Assembly: GCF_011386835.1 (NCBI RefSeq)
Contig: NC_088797.1
Coordinates: 91,212,264 to 91,276,263 of the forward strand
DNA from: Chrysemys picta bellii
Lineage: Eukaryota > Chordata > Testudines > Emydidae
Direction of reading: 5' to 3'
Length of the DNA: 64,000 bases
Part shown: positions 1-11,185 of the stretch, piece by piece
Position numbering within the stretch: position 1 is the stretch's first letter
How the letters are laid out: the number at the start of each line of letters is the position of its first letter
Program-made: the position numbers and the translations under genes
The notes under the pieces: model-generated
What the model was told of the DNA's origin: nothing
Database searches by the model: none
Seen by the model: the letters and a program-made list of their open reading frames with translations, nothing else

Positions 1-3000
1 ATTTCCAGCAGACAAGTGCCTTCATTTAAAAAAACAAAACAAACAACAGTCTCCCATTCTCTCTCTCACATGCACACACTCACCCAGAGTACTAATTGTC
101 ATTTTAAGGAAAGTGGTACTGCCACCATTCATAATTAACTTGGTTTTTGGGTAGAGAGAGATCTTCATTCTGTAGGTCTATCTTTTATGACGGCTGAGTT
201 CATTTAAAAATATATAGCTTCTGATGTTGCATTATTAAGTCAATATTAATAGCTCATACACTTTATCATAAAGATCTTTAATTTATATAATTTGACTTAT
301 GGCACACACTTGTTAAGATGAGAGACAGTTGGGAGAATAACTTCCTGCTACTCAGTTGTTATATTTCATTTTCAATTGCCAGTACTTTCCATGTTTATAT
401 CTCTGCAATAAATAAATTGTACCAGTATATTCAGGGAAACGTTGGTGCAAAGTCAATCTCACAAACAGAAGTAGGAAAATAAATGCACTGTCCACAGAGA
501 CCACCTTCAGTGGAAGATAGAGCTGCACAGTTCTCCATAAATTTCAAGCCTAATATTGAATGATGCGGTGAAGTAGGAAATATGGAGTTGTAAGCTTCTG
601 TTAGCATTATATAAAGTTTTTATATTTTACATTTCTTATATGATTAAAAAGAGGTCCAGATTCAGATATAAAGTATTTTGTAAGAGTCATACAATTATTA
701 AATTAAGCGAAGGTCTCACTGTTGTTTATTGTAAGAGAAACATTCAATTGGAGTCTGACATGCAGACATTTTCGGCATTCTTGATCAGCATAAGAATTGT
801 TAACCAATTCAAAAACAGGAGATTCCATTGTTAAAGGCAAGAAATACTTTTCTATATTACTGCTCACCATAATGATGTTTGGTGGAGCAGCAAGAAAAAA
901 AAAATGTTTATCCAAATGAATGGACATGTAAGGCCTGATTCTGATCACATTTATATTGGCTTTACACTGGTATAAACCTATTTGTCTCCAGAGTGGTAAG
1001 GAAACGGAGACAGGAAAAATGTGCATAGGTCTGTTTATTATTTTGTATTGATCTGCATATTGTACGTGCTACCCAGGTAAAAAGTACTGGTGTTGAGGCT
1101 CCTGTGCAAAGTCCAGCTGTATGTTTGTTGACTTTCACTATTGCATACCCCATGAAGAGGTAAACTGTAAACCAGAAGACTCATACCTTAAGAGGAATTT
1201 TGAGGAATATGTAAGGTGCTGGAGCAGCATGGGAGAAACAGTGCCCACTTACCAAAAGAGGTGTCAGACATGAGGTTTGCACCTGGAGTGGGTGCCTAGG
1301 GGATCAATCAAGAACAGTGCCTACACTCTGCCCAGCTCTAGAATTCTAAGGGTATGTGGGATTCAAGATTTGGAACCCCTTACAGCAGTGTGGCAAGTGT
1401 CCAGCAGTGGGAGTTTGACCAGATCTGTGACATCCCACATATCTCACAAATATCATAGCATCATCTGTATGGCCACAGTATTTTACAGATAGCCTCTGAC
1501 AAATAAAGCACCAAGGCAGGGGGCTCACACAGAAGATGTATTCCAGATTGAATCACAGTATGGGTTTTTGTTCTATTTTAAATAGTCTTATTCTGGAGCC
1601 GTGGTGCAGGCTAGGAGGTCACTCCTTTTTTTGCAGTAGTGTCAGCAAATGCTACATTCTGAGCAGCCCAGTTGATGTTCTCCATACAGAATTAAGTACG
1701 TCTAACTTTGAAAAGTTTTCCTTCCACTGCACAGATCAAGGCAATTACAGTCAGGACATCATGTCTAGTCTGTGGATGAAGTATTGGACCAGAAGTGAGA
1801 TAAACATGCAATACTTTCTGGCTGCATTTCACGCAGTCTGACTGACACAGGGTTGACAACTCTTGTGAGTCTGTCACAAATGTTGCAATATATATTTTAA
1901 ATTCTCTGCTCCTGGAGCCATGTGATGACATGAAAATCTTAACTTTCACAATTAAAATAAGAGTTTCTCATGCTAAGTGTTTTGGAGAAAAGCTCAAATC
2001 CATAAATGCTAAAGGCTGAATAACCAAAACACAAAAATAATACAAATATTTTTTAAAATCCCATTATTTTACAACCAAACACCAGATTTTTGAACACTTG
2101 GGAGTTGATAATACTGCTGGCAGAAGTTTTGGATATGCTGGGTGAGCTTTATCTTTACCACCTCTTTGATACACCCCTACCCCTCCTGGCTAGTGCAGGC
2201 TATGGGTAGAACTTGGCTAATTAGCCTGAAAATGATCGTGCTTACTCTGTGAAGGCAAAAAGCCTCACGTTTAATGCAAGTCATGTTAAGGATTTTCCTC
2301 AAGAAACCCTCTCTTGCCATTAGCAAATTCACCACATTTATTTGTACAGCAGATTTATCACATTCCCCTCTGATGAGATATCACTTAGCTGATTCATCAT
2401 AGAACTTTAATGTTTGTCTGTGATTGATCAGATGACCAAAGCCATTATCTTGGAGGTATCTTTACTATACTTAGTCAGTAGTCCCATCTTCCAGAGCATT
2501 TCATTTTAGTAACTTCAAAACATCTTTTCTTGTTAATAGTTAGCTCTCCATAAAACTATGCAGTAGAAAATATCAAAAGTACATATTTTAATATCTAATT
2601 TACTTTCACGAGGCTGAAATGATTGTAAATGTTTGGTTTTTTTCTCATTATTTTAGCTGAATGTTGGCGGCCTTGCTCAAATCTTTGAACAGCAAGAAAG
2701 CTTTCAATTTTGCTTTAACCAGCAGGAATACTCAGGCTATCCCAAGGCAAATGCATAGCTGATTGCTTTTAATCTAAGAGTCATGCTAGGACTGAGGTGT
2801 GATTTTAAACCAATTTAGTGAAGCCAGTGCCATAGTTTTTGTGAACAGTTTCCCACCCCCAATCTAAAGTAGGTTTATTTCAATTTACTCTAAATTGATT
2901 CTTATTCTATTAAGCAAAATGTAAATCAGTATTAGCACAGGGATTTGTATTGGTTTGACAAAACCAGTTTAATTCACACCTGGTATAATTTTCTTATGCA

Positions 3001-3009
3001 GACAAAGCC
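1..3009. other. AT-rich non-coding stretch, no gene seen
   Basis: No convincing gene or full repeat was recognised. ORFs here are 60-107 codons, overlap on both strands and have no recognisable protein motif, so they read as chance. Around 930-985 the wording resembles short ancient amniote repeats (a segment of the aaggcctgattctgatcaca type), but it is too short to assign. Long runs of A or T and the lack of GC islands fit intergenic or intronic DNA. Confidence 0.6.
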
Positions 3010-3016
3010 TTACATT

Positions 3017-3782
3017 TAGAACTGATCAACAGTTGCAATTTTTGGTTCATGGGAGAATTTGACATTTTGAAATTTCTTTTCACTCTGATCTGGACCAACC
3101 ACAAATATTTTCAAAATTCCCCACAAAATGGAATTTCTGAAACAGTTTTTCATTTAGGAAAATTTTCATTCCAGAATGATGAAATTTCAATTCAAATTCC
3201 ATTTTGTTGCATTATGTACAAAATATATATTTTTTAATATTTTTTCATGTATCAGTAGTGCAGATTTTGTGCTGATATCATATGACATAATTGTTGGAAT
3301 ATTATATGTTTATTGTGTTTTGATATTAATCATTAAGGACAGCTGCTATTTAGTATTGATTGAAAAATTGAAACTGCTAAACTGTTCCATTACAATACAA
3401 CACTTTCATCTAGAAAAGACGATAAAATGTTTCAATCAGTACTAAATAGCAGCTGCCCTTAATGATTTTTAAAATAAAATAAAAATACATTTCAACAATT
3501 ATATTCATTACATTATGACATGTCTGTAATACTACTACCAACGTGCTATGAAATAATGTAAAAATAAAGAAAAATAAGATTCAAAATGAAATTTCAGAAT
3601 CCCAAAATGAATTTTTAGGATTCTGAAAGGAAAATTTGCCTAAGCAAAACAAAGAACAATTCATAATATTTTATCTGTGAGAACGTTTGTAGAAATTTAC
3701 ACTTTTGGAAATGTTTCAATTTTACAAAACTGGTATTTTCTGTCAAAAAACATTTTGATGAAAAATATTTGACCAGCTCTAT
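3017..3782. mobile_element. Non-autonomous DNA transposon, AGAGCTGGTCAA-type ends
   Basis: The left end reads tagaactgatcaa and the right end ttgaccagctctat, which are imperfect inverted repeats of each other. The 7-mer ttacatt occurs at 3010-3016 and again at 3783-3789, consistent with a target-site duplication. The interior is AT-rich and full of aaaattt/aaatttt words with no transposase ORF, so the element would have been moved by enzymes supplied elsewhere. A second copy with related ends lies at 17054-17623. A hAT-like origin is inferred from the approximate 7-8 bp duplication and could be wrong. Confidence 0.6.
3328..3466. repeat. 38-bp inverted repeat inside the transposon
   Basis: Arms at 3328-3365 and 3429-3466 are reverse complements apart from two mismatches. 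They share the core agctgctatttagta and its complement, and are separated by about 63 bp. This would form a stable hairpin in single-stranded DNA or RNA. It sits in the middle of the DNA transposon at 3017-3782 and may be part of its palindromic design or a later local inverted duplication. Confidence 0.85.
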
Positions 3783-3789
3783 TTACATT

Positions 3790-5320
3790 GTCATTTTAAC
3801 GTGGTAAGACTGAAATTCTTTCACAGTGACATGGAAAGAAGCATCTGTAGATGCTCCATCAGTAACATTCTCCCCATTTCAAATAGCTCTGCCTTATGTT
3901 CTATAAGCTACCTCATGTCCCCTATTCACAGTGTTTTCAAAAGGTTGCAGAAAGAGAAGCAATCAAAGAAAGAGCTAGGTCTAGCCTATTGCGGCCTAGA
4001 AGATGAAGGCCAGGAGTTTGAAGTTGGTCTGGAGCTGGATCACTGCTGTTATATAGTCTTGTTAATTTGACTTAAGAGATGGGTTGTTGCATCTTGTATC
4101 AGCTGAATTTTCCATATGATCTTCATGGTGAGTCTAGCCTACTAGTGACAACGAAGTGAATTAATGGCTAGGTCTGTCTTTCCACTGGTAGTACTTAGAT
4201 TCTTGGATGAGCTCAGTAAGACTCCAAGACAAGGGACTATATTGACAACTGAAAAGTAGATAAGACAGGATAACAGGTGTGGTCACAATTTGAACCAATT
4301 GCACACATCCTTTCTTACTAGCATTGCATTAGGGTTAACTATTTCACATCTAGGGACTCATTTCTTAAGGGATTGTGTCAATTGAATATTGGGAATTGAT
4401 ATAAGGATAACTTTCTAATGAATAATTTGGACAGACCAAGATGATACTTACACTGTTATTAAGTAAAGTCATTTATAGGTGCTGCTGTATAGGACAAAAG
4501 GGTTATTTTGATTACAGGGTGTGTTAAATTGTAGGACAACAGATACGCTAAATCTGCTACCAAGAAACAATTAGGGAAAAAGTCCCCAATATTGGGCAAA
4601 GGATAAAGTGACTTGGTCAAGTATGCATGATTAGTATGTGATCAATGGTAATAAATATGAATAATATGAAAATAGTGTGGTCAGCAAAAGTTCTGCAAAC
4701 TGAAACTTACGCATGCTTGATGTGTGAGTTGCATAAGACATGTAATGTTCATAATACTGAATGTTGATTGGAAGACAACGAATGAATATGTAATTTGGAT
4801 GGGCTCAAAGACATCTGTTTTAAAATGTAAAGGATTAGTCTGAATGTCAAAGGAAAAATCCATCGTGACCCCAGGAGAAAGTCACTATCTGTTCCTGTAT
4901 GTCTGTATTTCTTAATTTCATAGTAATTGTAATCACACAGTATGCTTTTAGTTCAAATAAAGGTTTGAATTAATAAACCTGAGTGTCTCAGATCAAGCAT
5001 GTGTCATTCTCTCCTAGCATGAGTGATGTCCAACTCCTTCAGGGAGTTTAGGAAATTCAGAATCTTGCAAGAGGGGCTCAGTATCTTGGAGGATTAGGTC
5101 ACTGATGAGATAGAGTTATAGAGCTGAATATCATCTGAATAATGATAACACTTAAGCATAAGGGCCTTGTGATATCCCCTAGTGGCATGACACAGATGTT
5201 AAATAGGAGGGAACATAAGGGAATATTGTTAAATTACAAGAAAGACACAGCAGCTTGGCATTTCTGTCCCTTGGGATCTAACAGAGAGGAATGAGCAAAA
5301 GTATCCTATTGTGACTGTCT
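3790..5320. other. Non-coding stretch, no gene recognised
   Basis: No gene was recognised. The ORF at 3801-4070 (89 codons) and the minus-strand ORF at 4681-4863 have no visible motif. The segments at about 3890-4160 and 4980-5170 read like very old, decayed interspersed repeats (for example gatgggttgttgcatcttgt), but I could not name a family. The sequence is otherwise AT-rich. Confidence 0.5.
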
Positions 5321-5519
5321 CTCATAATTACAGAGACAAGGTGGGGGAGGTAATATCTTTTATTGGACCAATTTCTCCTGGTGAAAGAGACGAGCTTTTA
5401 AGCTACACAGAGCTCTTTCTCCAACAGCAGTCTAATAAAAGGTATTATCTCACCCACTTCGTGTCTCTAATATCCTCAAACCAACACAGCTACAACAACA
5501 CTGCACACAGTCATGATTA
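5321..5519. mobile_element. Penelope-like element tail insertion, antisense-sense pair (family B)
   Basis: This is a short insertion made of an antisense tail (about 5333-5375, gacaaggtgggggaggtaat) followed by a sense tail (about 5432-5510, ending accaacacagctacaacaac). The arms pair as an imperfect hairpin. The flanks ctcataatta at 5321-5330 and tcatgatta at 5511-5519 share a 9-bp direct repeat with one mismatch, a likely TSD. The same tail family recurs at 44287-44510. Assignment to Penelope-like elements rests on the layout shared with the family A tails, which in this window are attached to GIY-YIG endonuclease sequence. The family B tail itself is not linked to coding sequence here. Confidence 0.65.
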
Positions 5520-5722
5520 GAACAGGAGTACTTGTGGCACCTTAGAGACTAACAAATTTATTAGAGCATAAGCTTTCGTGGATGCATCCGAAGAAGTGGG
5601 CTGTAGTCCACGAAAGCTTATGCTCTAATAAATTTGTTAGTCTCTAAGGTGCCACAAGTACTCCTGCTCTTTTTGCGGATACAGACTAACATGGCTGCTA
5701 CTCTGAAACCAGTCATGATTAG
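5508..5722. mobile_element. Penelope-like element tail insertion, perfect 60-bp hairpin (family A)
   Basis: A 13-bp direct repeat, cagtcatgattag, flanks the insertion at 5508-5520 and 5710-5722. Between them is an antisense tail (5523-5582), a 24-nt loop containing gaagaagtgggctgtag, and a sense tail (5607-5666) identical to the reverse complement of the first arm. The sense side continues through tttgcggatacagactaac to actctgaaac. The same tail follows the GIY-YIG sequence at 17776-18639, which ties it to Penelope-like elements. The insertion abuts the preceding family B tail and uses part of its flanking repeat. Identical arms suggest either a recent event or copying of one arm from the other. 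Confidence 0.85.
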
Positions 5723-5767
5723 GTCTTTTTAGTTGGCCCAAATACTGTATAGCATGATATATCTGGT

Positions 5768-6370
5768 TGTAAAGGGGTTCACGCACTGCAAGAACATCTC
5801 CTTGTGGCCAGGAATGCCATAGGAGCTGTCTTCCCATTTGGTGCCCCCTGCCGATGATCGCTTCATCACTGCAGTGGTCTCTCTTCCTGCAAGTTGGCTT
5901 TCCAGCCTGGTTATGCTTTAGACCACCAGTTTCAGGGTAACAGAGAGACCAGACCAGCTTTAGGCCTCACAGCAAATCTTCCATATGTCGCTGGGCTCTG
6001 TGGTCTTTACACCCCTTATCTCAGGGGGTTGCAACCCTTCTTCCTCGGTGGTTGGTAGGGGAACCCTCTACTCTGCATTACAACCCAGGGACCTTATGGC
6101 TGGCAGCCAAGTTCTACTTCCTCAGACTCCTTGCTGCTTCCCTGGACCACCTACCTCTTCGATCCCCCCCAGAGGGTGACTGCAGACTATCTCCCTGCAG
6201 TCCCTTTCTGCTGCACACTTCCTGGCTTTATAATCAGCCCCTCCACAGTTGAGCTTCATTATCAATTATGCCTGTAGTTCTCACTCACAGGTGCTGCCAG
6301 ATATATTTATTGGCCTCTCAGGTTCACATTAACCCCTTCAGGCCCTGTGTGGGGTACATACTCCATCACA
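5768..6370 (-). mobile_element. Probable solo LTR of an endogenous retrovirus, minus strand
   Basis: Read on the minus strand the segment opens TGTGATGGAGTATGTACCCC at 6370, and on that strand it carries a TATA-like attataaagcc near 6230 and an AATAAA near 6320. A plausible other end is at about 5768 (TGTAAAGG on the plus strand), giving TGT...ACA termini. The duplication is not clear: the flanks share only ctg, so the left edge is approximate. No gag, pol or env sequence is next to it, so it would be a solo LTR. Confidence 0.5.
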
Positions 6371-7784
6371 CTGACTATATTTTCTAATATTTACTGTTTC
6401 ATGAGGAGTTTCAACATGCAGATTTGTTAATGGGAGACTTTCTTCCCTACTGTGAGTATAATCACAAAATATTACCAATGCTATGAAATATGAAAGCATA
6501 CTAGTTAGCAGATGAATAATCAGGTGAATAATTCATATTTGCTTTTATATTCCTAGATAATTATTATCAAAAAGGTGTCACCAAAAATGCTTTAATTTCG
6601 AGTCCTAAGTATGGGGGGGGGGAAGGAATTTCAATGCCATTCTAAAAAGCTAACTCAGTACTTAGGTATATAAGAAAGAGGAGAGAAATGCAGAATCCTG
6701 TGTTTTTTGTTTTTTGTTTTAATACTTCATTTGTTTTCTGTGATTTATAGATAATTGTTTCTAATCTGATTTTACCAGGTGTATTTTTCAGGTTAAGAGT
6801 TCATCTTCTGATAGGGAAATTAAATTTGAAACACTGTCTGGTTTACTAATGCAGCAAATTGACTTTATCTTTTACCTCCTGGTGAGTATATTTTGCCAGA
6901 GGCATTACTAAGTGCCAATAAACTCAGTTCTTGATTTCAGCAAATTAATTATTGAATTAAACATTAAGCATTGCTGAGCTAAGAATCTTTATTAAAATAA
7001 AAGGTATTACAATGTATTTCAAATTCTAATCTCACTAAATATTCTGGAAAATTTGCCAGAAATAAATACTGAAACACTGGTTTCATAACATATTTAATAG
7101 CTATCTAGTGTAGTACTAAACAAAGATTTTTATTTTTAATTGGAACATATATTGTTTGTGATATTTTTGTAATAAAACTGATTTATTATTCATAATTAAA
7201 CATTTGATCTCCTTGTATTATTTCTGTTTCTCCTTTAATTCTTTAGATTTATGATAGGCATCTCTGGGGAGAACAAACTAATGGCATTATGGTCACTGGT
7301 ATTCATTTTTATTTAAGTCTCTGCCACATTGGCAGGTTAAAGAAGGAAGTTTAAACCTACAGGTGATAGCACTATTTTTCTTTCTCAAAAAGAACACACT
7401 GGCTTTTGCTATCAGAAAGGAGCTAACTGTGCTACCACTAAACTACTGAACCTTTATTTCCTTTCCCATAGAGCAAGGTGATGGTCCAGTCAGCTGAGGA
7501 AGGTAGAACAATAATAGACAGATGTCCCTTCCCTAATAACATGGGGAGTGTCTATTCCTTAAGGAAAATGTGCAATTGTTACAAACAGTGTATGTTTAAT
7601 GTGCAGATTTTATTTTCACACACGTTGTTATACATTTTTAAAACATAAAGTGCTGGAGGGAACAAAGCCACAAAAATGGCAAAATATATTAATATTAAAG
7701 CTCTGCTGTAAGTACCAAGGAATTCCTCATATTATGCCCTCCAGGCTACTCTTAAACTCTTAGGGCTGTACTGCATAGTTACAC
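6371..7784. other. AT-rich non-coding stretch
   Basis: No gene was recognised. At 7405-7445 the minus strand reads tagtttagtggtagcacag, which resembles a tRNA A box. No matching B box was found downstream, so a SINE cannot be claimed. A short G run lies near 6613. Confidence 0.5.
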
Positions 7785-8158
7785 TGGTGGATAGAGTGGT
7801 CACAGCAAGCAGGAGGCTTGGGGAGCAGCTCCAAGGCAGAGGGCAGGAGCAGCACATGACAGTGGTGGGGGGGATAGCTGAACTGCCAGCAATTGATAGC
7901 CTGCTGGGCAGCTGCTGCACAGGGAACTTAGGGGAGCGGGGAGCTGATGGGGGAGCTGCCAGGCCACCCTGGTTCCAAGCCCCCACCAACTAGCTGCAAC
8001 GGGCTGCTCTTCCTGCAAGCAGTGGACAAAGCAGGCGGCTGCCAAACGAGGTTAGAAGGGAGCATTGTGCAACTTTAAACGACCATGTTCCCTAATTGAT
8101 CAGCAACATAACAACGAAACAACATTAACCGGGATGACTTTAAGTGAGAAGTTACTGT
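7785..8158 (-). mobile_element. Truncated DNA transposon, terminus gttactgta
   Basis: The right edge ends agtgagaagttactgta, which read on the minus strand begins TACAGTAACTTCTCACTTAA. This terminus, together with a possible TA duplication, is typical of mariner/Tigger-type elements; that assignment is from memory. The interior is GC-rich and contains a block (7800-7915, including ggagcagctccaaggcagag) that reappears in reverse orientation at 8683-8785. ORFs at 7732-8045 on both strands are by-products of GC-rich repeat sequence with no transposase motif. Confidence 0.55.
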
Positions 8159-8294
8159 AACGTGTGTTCCTTTTTGGCCTATTGGTATCCATCTTGACAT
8201 TTTCCTGCACTGAGGAATCAGGAGGAGAAGGGGTTATGTCTGAAAGCCAGTTGGGGTCCAGCCAGCTTGAAGTATGTTTTGAGATTTGGGAAAC

Positions 8295-8433
8295 ATCATA
8301 ATGAAGTGGGTTATAACCTATGAAAGCTTATGCCCAAATAAATTTGTTAGTCTCTAAAGTGCCACAAGGACTCCTCGTTGTTTTTGCTGATACAGACTAA
8401 CACAGCTACCCCTCTGAAACCTATCATAATGAA
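8295..8433 (+). mobile_element. Penelope-like element 3' tail, sense only, 5'-truncated
   Basis: The 11-bp direct repeat atcataatgaa flanks the insertion at 8295-8305 and 8423-8433. The insert is a single sense tail: gtgggttataacctatgaaa, then aataaatttgttagtctcta, then gctgatacagactaacac and cctctgaaac. It is the same tail as at 18540-18639 and 62758-62977, here without an inverted partner. The short length shows strong 5' truncation, as expected for target-primed reverse transcription. Confidence 0.85.
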
Positions 8434-8682
8434 TGACATTATGAAACTTTGGTTAAAATAAACCAATTCGTTTTTCAGAGTTTATTCCAAAGGAAAGAAT
8501 AATTCTGCAACTCTGTTGTTGTTTAGAACCAGATAGATCATTTGTAAGTCTATTGGAACCTTTCAATAGATTTCTATCTTCTGATTAAGCATTCTGTTCC
8601 TTGGGACTACTATGGTAGTATCAGAAACACCAACCATGTTCACCATAACTTTTCTCAGAGGGGTAGCCATGTTTATTGATAT

Positions 8683-8785
8683 TGCCTGCCCAGCAGGCTA
8701 TCAATTGTGGGGCAGTTCAGCTGTCCCTCCCCCCACTGCCATGTTCTGCTCCTGCCCTCTGCCTTGGAGCTGCTCCCCAATATTT
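8683..8785 (+). mobile_element. Fragment of the 7785-8158 transposon family, opposite orientation
   Basis: The block cagcaggctatcaattg through ttggagctgctcccc matches the reverse complement of 7800-7915 with scattered differences. No terminus is present on either side. The overlapping 60-codon ORF at 8612-8794 is only this repeat read in frame. Confidence 0.7.
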
Positions 8786-9284
8786 AACTCCTAAGCAAAA
8801 GGGAAAAAAACACAACTACAGATCAATCTGCCAATATCATTAGTAGCATTTATTTTAATGGAAACAGAGAGGTCACAAGGTTTTCATTTTGCAACTCTTT
8901 ATGTTTAGGACTGTTTGGTGCTTTAATTTAAGATGCATGTGAGATATGGATGTAGGTCATGATTCTTCCCATGGCAGCTTCACCACTCTTTGGTAGGCTG
9001 TATCATTCACTCCCCTCCATACCAGATCAACCATGCTCAGCTGGTGCATATGTGGAAGGAGACTGCCACGTTGCTGTATCTCTCTTGGCTGCATTCAAGT
9101 AGCCAGCATTACTAGCTAGGAGCAGTACCACTGCACCCTCCTTTCTGTTTCCCTGCACAGGCTGGATCCAGTCGTCCTTTTGATTTTAAAATTCTCTTTT
9201 TGACTTTTCAGAACTTTAAAGGTGCAACTGCAGCAGACATCTTGAAGGAACTCTGTGTTCCATACTGGCAAGTATTTCAGCTCC
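8786..9284. other. Non-coding stretch, nothing recognised
   Basis: I see no gene, tandem array or clear transposon terminus in this segment. Confidence 0.5.
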
Positions 9285-9372
9285 AATCCTGCAAAGATAT
9301 ATGCATATTAGAAATCCCACTGCACTCAGTGAGGACTACTCATGTGCATAAAGTTAATCATTACTTACTAAT
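9285..9372. repeat. Remnant of an ancient palindromic repeat
   Basis: The segment reads aatcctgcaaagatatatgc and then gaggactactcatgtgcata. These resemble the two arms of a palindromic DNA repeat common in reptile and bird genomes (assignment from memory). A related remnant lies at 63640-63725 (aataggactattcatatact, aagtgctttg). It is too decayed for a family name. Confidence 0.35.
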
Positions 9373-9379
9373 TATTTTG

Positions 9380-9475
9380 CGGTAGCACCTAGGAGCCCTA
9401 GTCATGAACCAGGAGTCCATTATGCTAGATGCTGTACAAACACAGGAAAAAATAGTCAACTGCCCCCACAACCTT
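9380..9475 (-). repeat. Old MIR-like SINE tail
   Basis: The plus strand reads ggtagcacctaggagcccta, then gatgctgtacaaacacagg. On the minus strand this is the conserved 3' region of a widespread amniote MIR-like SINE, as I remember it. A shorter sense copy of the same region occurs at 20375-20440 (gacagcgcttaacacattg). Both are old, diverged and without an identifiable 5' tRNA-like head. Confidence 0.5.
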
Positions 9476-9962
9476 CTAATCTAAATAACTGTGTGTATAA
9501 GTCTTCATAGCTTCATGACCTTGTTACCCGCAGTTCCCTAAACTCAAAGCTCTCAGTAACTTTACTCTCTGCCAGGCAGTATCAGGAAATAAACCAAGGG
9601 AGATGCAGCACCTCTGTTTGCTATATGGCTGGCATAAATCACACAAAATCAAGTGCTTTTACTTAAAGCCTTCACTTTATTAGTCTTCAGCACTCTCATC
9701 AGAATGCCGTTAGTCAAAGTCTCTGCTCTGCTCAAGCACATACAAACACAATAGGTTTTAGAGCACCTCCAAACAATAGTTATCTATGGTCTGGAGGCGT
9801 CTTGAGTGGTCAAACAACAATGTTCAAGTAGCCAGCTATCTGCCTGTTGCCAGGGATTCCAAGAGATGTCCAGAAGGTCAAATCCAAATTCCTCAGACCT
9901 GTCTACTCCTTTCATGTTAGTAACTGCTACAATTACATCAACATGTCAATCAAAGAAAAAAC
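9476..9962. other. Non-coding stretch, nothing recognised
   Basis: No gene or clear repeat was recognised between the SINE remnant and the GC-rich MITE. Confidence 0.5.
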
Positions 9963-11185
9963 ATTAAGCTAGGGTTACCATACGTCCTCTTTTTCCCGGA
10001 CATGTCCGGCTTTTCGGCAGTCAAACCCCCGTCCGGGGGGAATTGCCAAAAAGCGGAACATGTCCGGGAAAATGGCGGCTCTGTTTAAGAGCTCGGCTGC
10101 CTGAACGCTACCGGCTTCGGGCAGCCCCGTGCCTGGAGACCCTGTGCCCCCAGCCGGGCACTTCCCCTCCCAGGCTCCGGCGGCGCAGGGTCTCCAGGCA
10201 CGGGGCTGCCCGAAGCCGGTAGCATTCAGGCAGCCGGGCTCTTAAATAGAGCCGCGGGGGCTGGAGCCTCCAGCCCGGGCTGTGTGTAACTGACACAGTG
10301 TCAGTTACACAGAGCCCCAGCCGCTGGAGGCTCTGTTTAAGAGCCGGGCTGCCCGAGAGCTACCGGCTTCGGGCAGCCCCGTGCCTGGAGACCCTGCGCC
10401 GCCGGAGCCCGGGAGGGGAAGTGCCCGGCTGGGGGCGCAGGGTCCGGAGGAGAAAAGAGGAGAAAAGCCTCCAGCCGCAGGGGCTCTGTGTAAGTGACCC
10501 AGTGTCAGTTACACAGAGCCCCAGCCGCTGGAGGCTCTGTTTAAGAACCAGGCTGCCCGAGAGCTACCGGCTTCGGGCAGCCCCCTTGCCTCCGGACCCT
10601 GCGCCCCCAGCCGGGCACTTCCCCTCCCGGGCTCCGGCGGCGAAGGGTCCGGAGGCACGGGGGCTGCCCAAAGCCGGTAGCGCTGGGGCAGCCCGGCTCT
10701 TAAACAGAGCCTAAGAGGAGCAGAGCCTCCAGCTGCGGAGGCTCTGCTCCTCTTTGGCTCTGTGTAACTTATACAGTGTAAGTTACGCAGAGCCGCCGGA
10801 GCCCCGGAGGGGAAGTGCCCGGCTGGGGGCGCAGGGTCCGGAGGCATAGGGGCTGCCCAAAGCCCGAGCGCTACCGGCTTCACGGTTTGCTGGGCAGCCT
10901 CCAGACCCTGCGCCCCCGGCTGGGCACTTCCCCTCCCGGGCACCAGCTGCGCTGGGGAAGCGCAAGCTGGGGGCGCAGGGTCTGGGGGCTGCCCGGGAAA
11001 CCGTGATGCTGGTAGCACTGGGGCAGCCCTTTCCCCCTGGCTGGGAGTGGGAGGGAGGAGGGGGCGGAGTTAGGGTGGGGGAAGGGGCGGAGTTGGGCGG
11101 GGCTAGGGGTGGGGAAATGGGCGGGGCCATGGCCCGTGGAGGGTCCTCTTTTTTTATTTATGAGATATGGTAACCCTAATTAAGC
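9963..11185. mobile_element. GC-rich MITE with TAGGGTTACCATA inverted ends
   Basis: Ends are tagggttaccata at 9970 and tatggtaaccta-like (tatggtaaccctagenerated end, 11166-11178) in inverted orientation. The 7-mer attaagc lies immediately outside both ends (9963-9969 and 11179-11185), a target-site duplication. The 1,209-bp interior is very GC- and CpG-rich, in contrast to its AT-rich surroundings. It holds repeated blocks in alternating orientation built around gctaccggcttcgggcagcc (about 10082, 10200 reversed, 10360, 10562, 10680 reversed). The ORFs of 138 and 169 codons at 10298-11018 are Pro/Arg/Gly-rich readings of these blocks, with no transposase motif. Superfamily is uncertain; hAT-like is possible. 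Confidence 0.85.

Noticed and set aside
7405..7445. tRNA gene or SINE head on the minus strand
   Set aside because: An A-box-like word is present but no B box or cloverleaf follows, so neither can be supported.
10298..11018. 138- and 169-codon ORFs on opposite strands
   Set aside because: Both come from mirrored GC-rich blocks of the MITE at 9970-11178; lack of stops reflects base composition.
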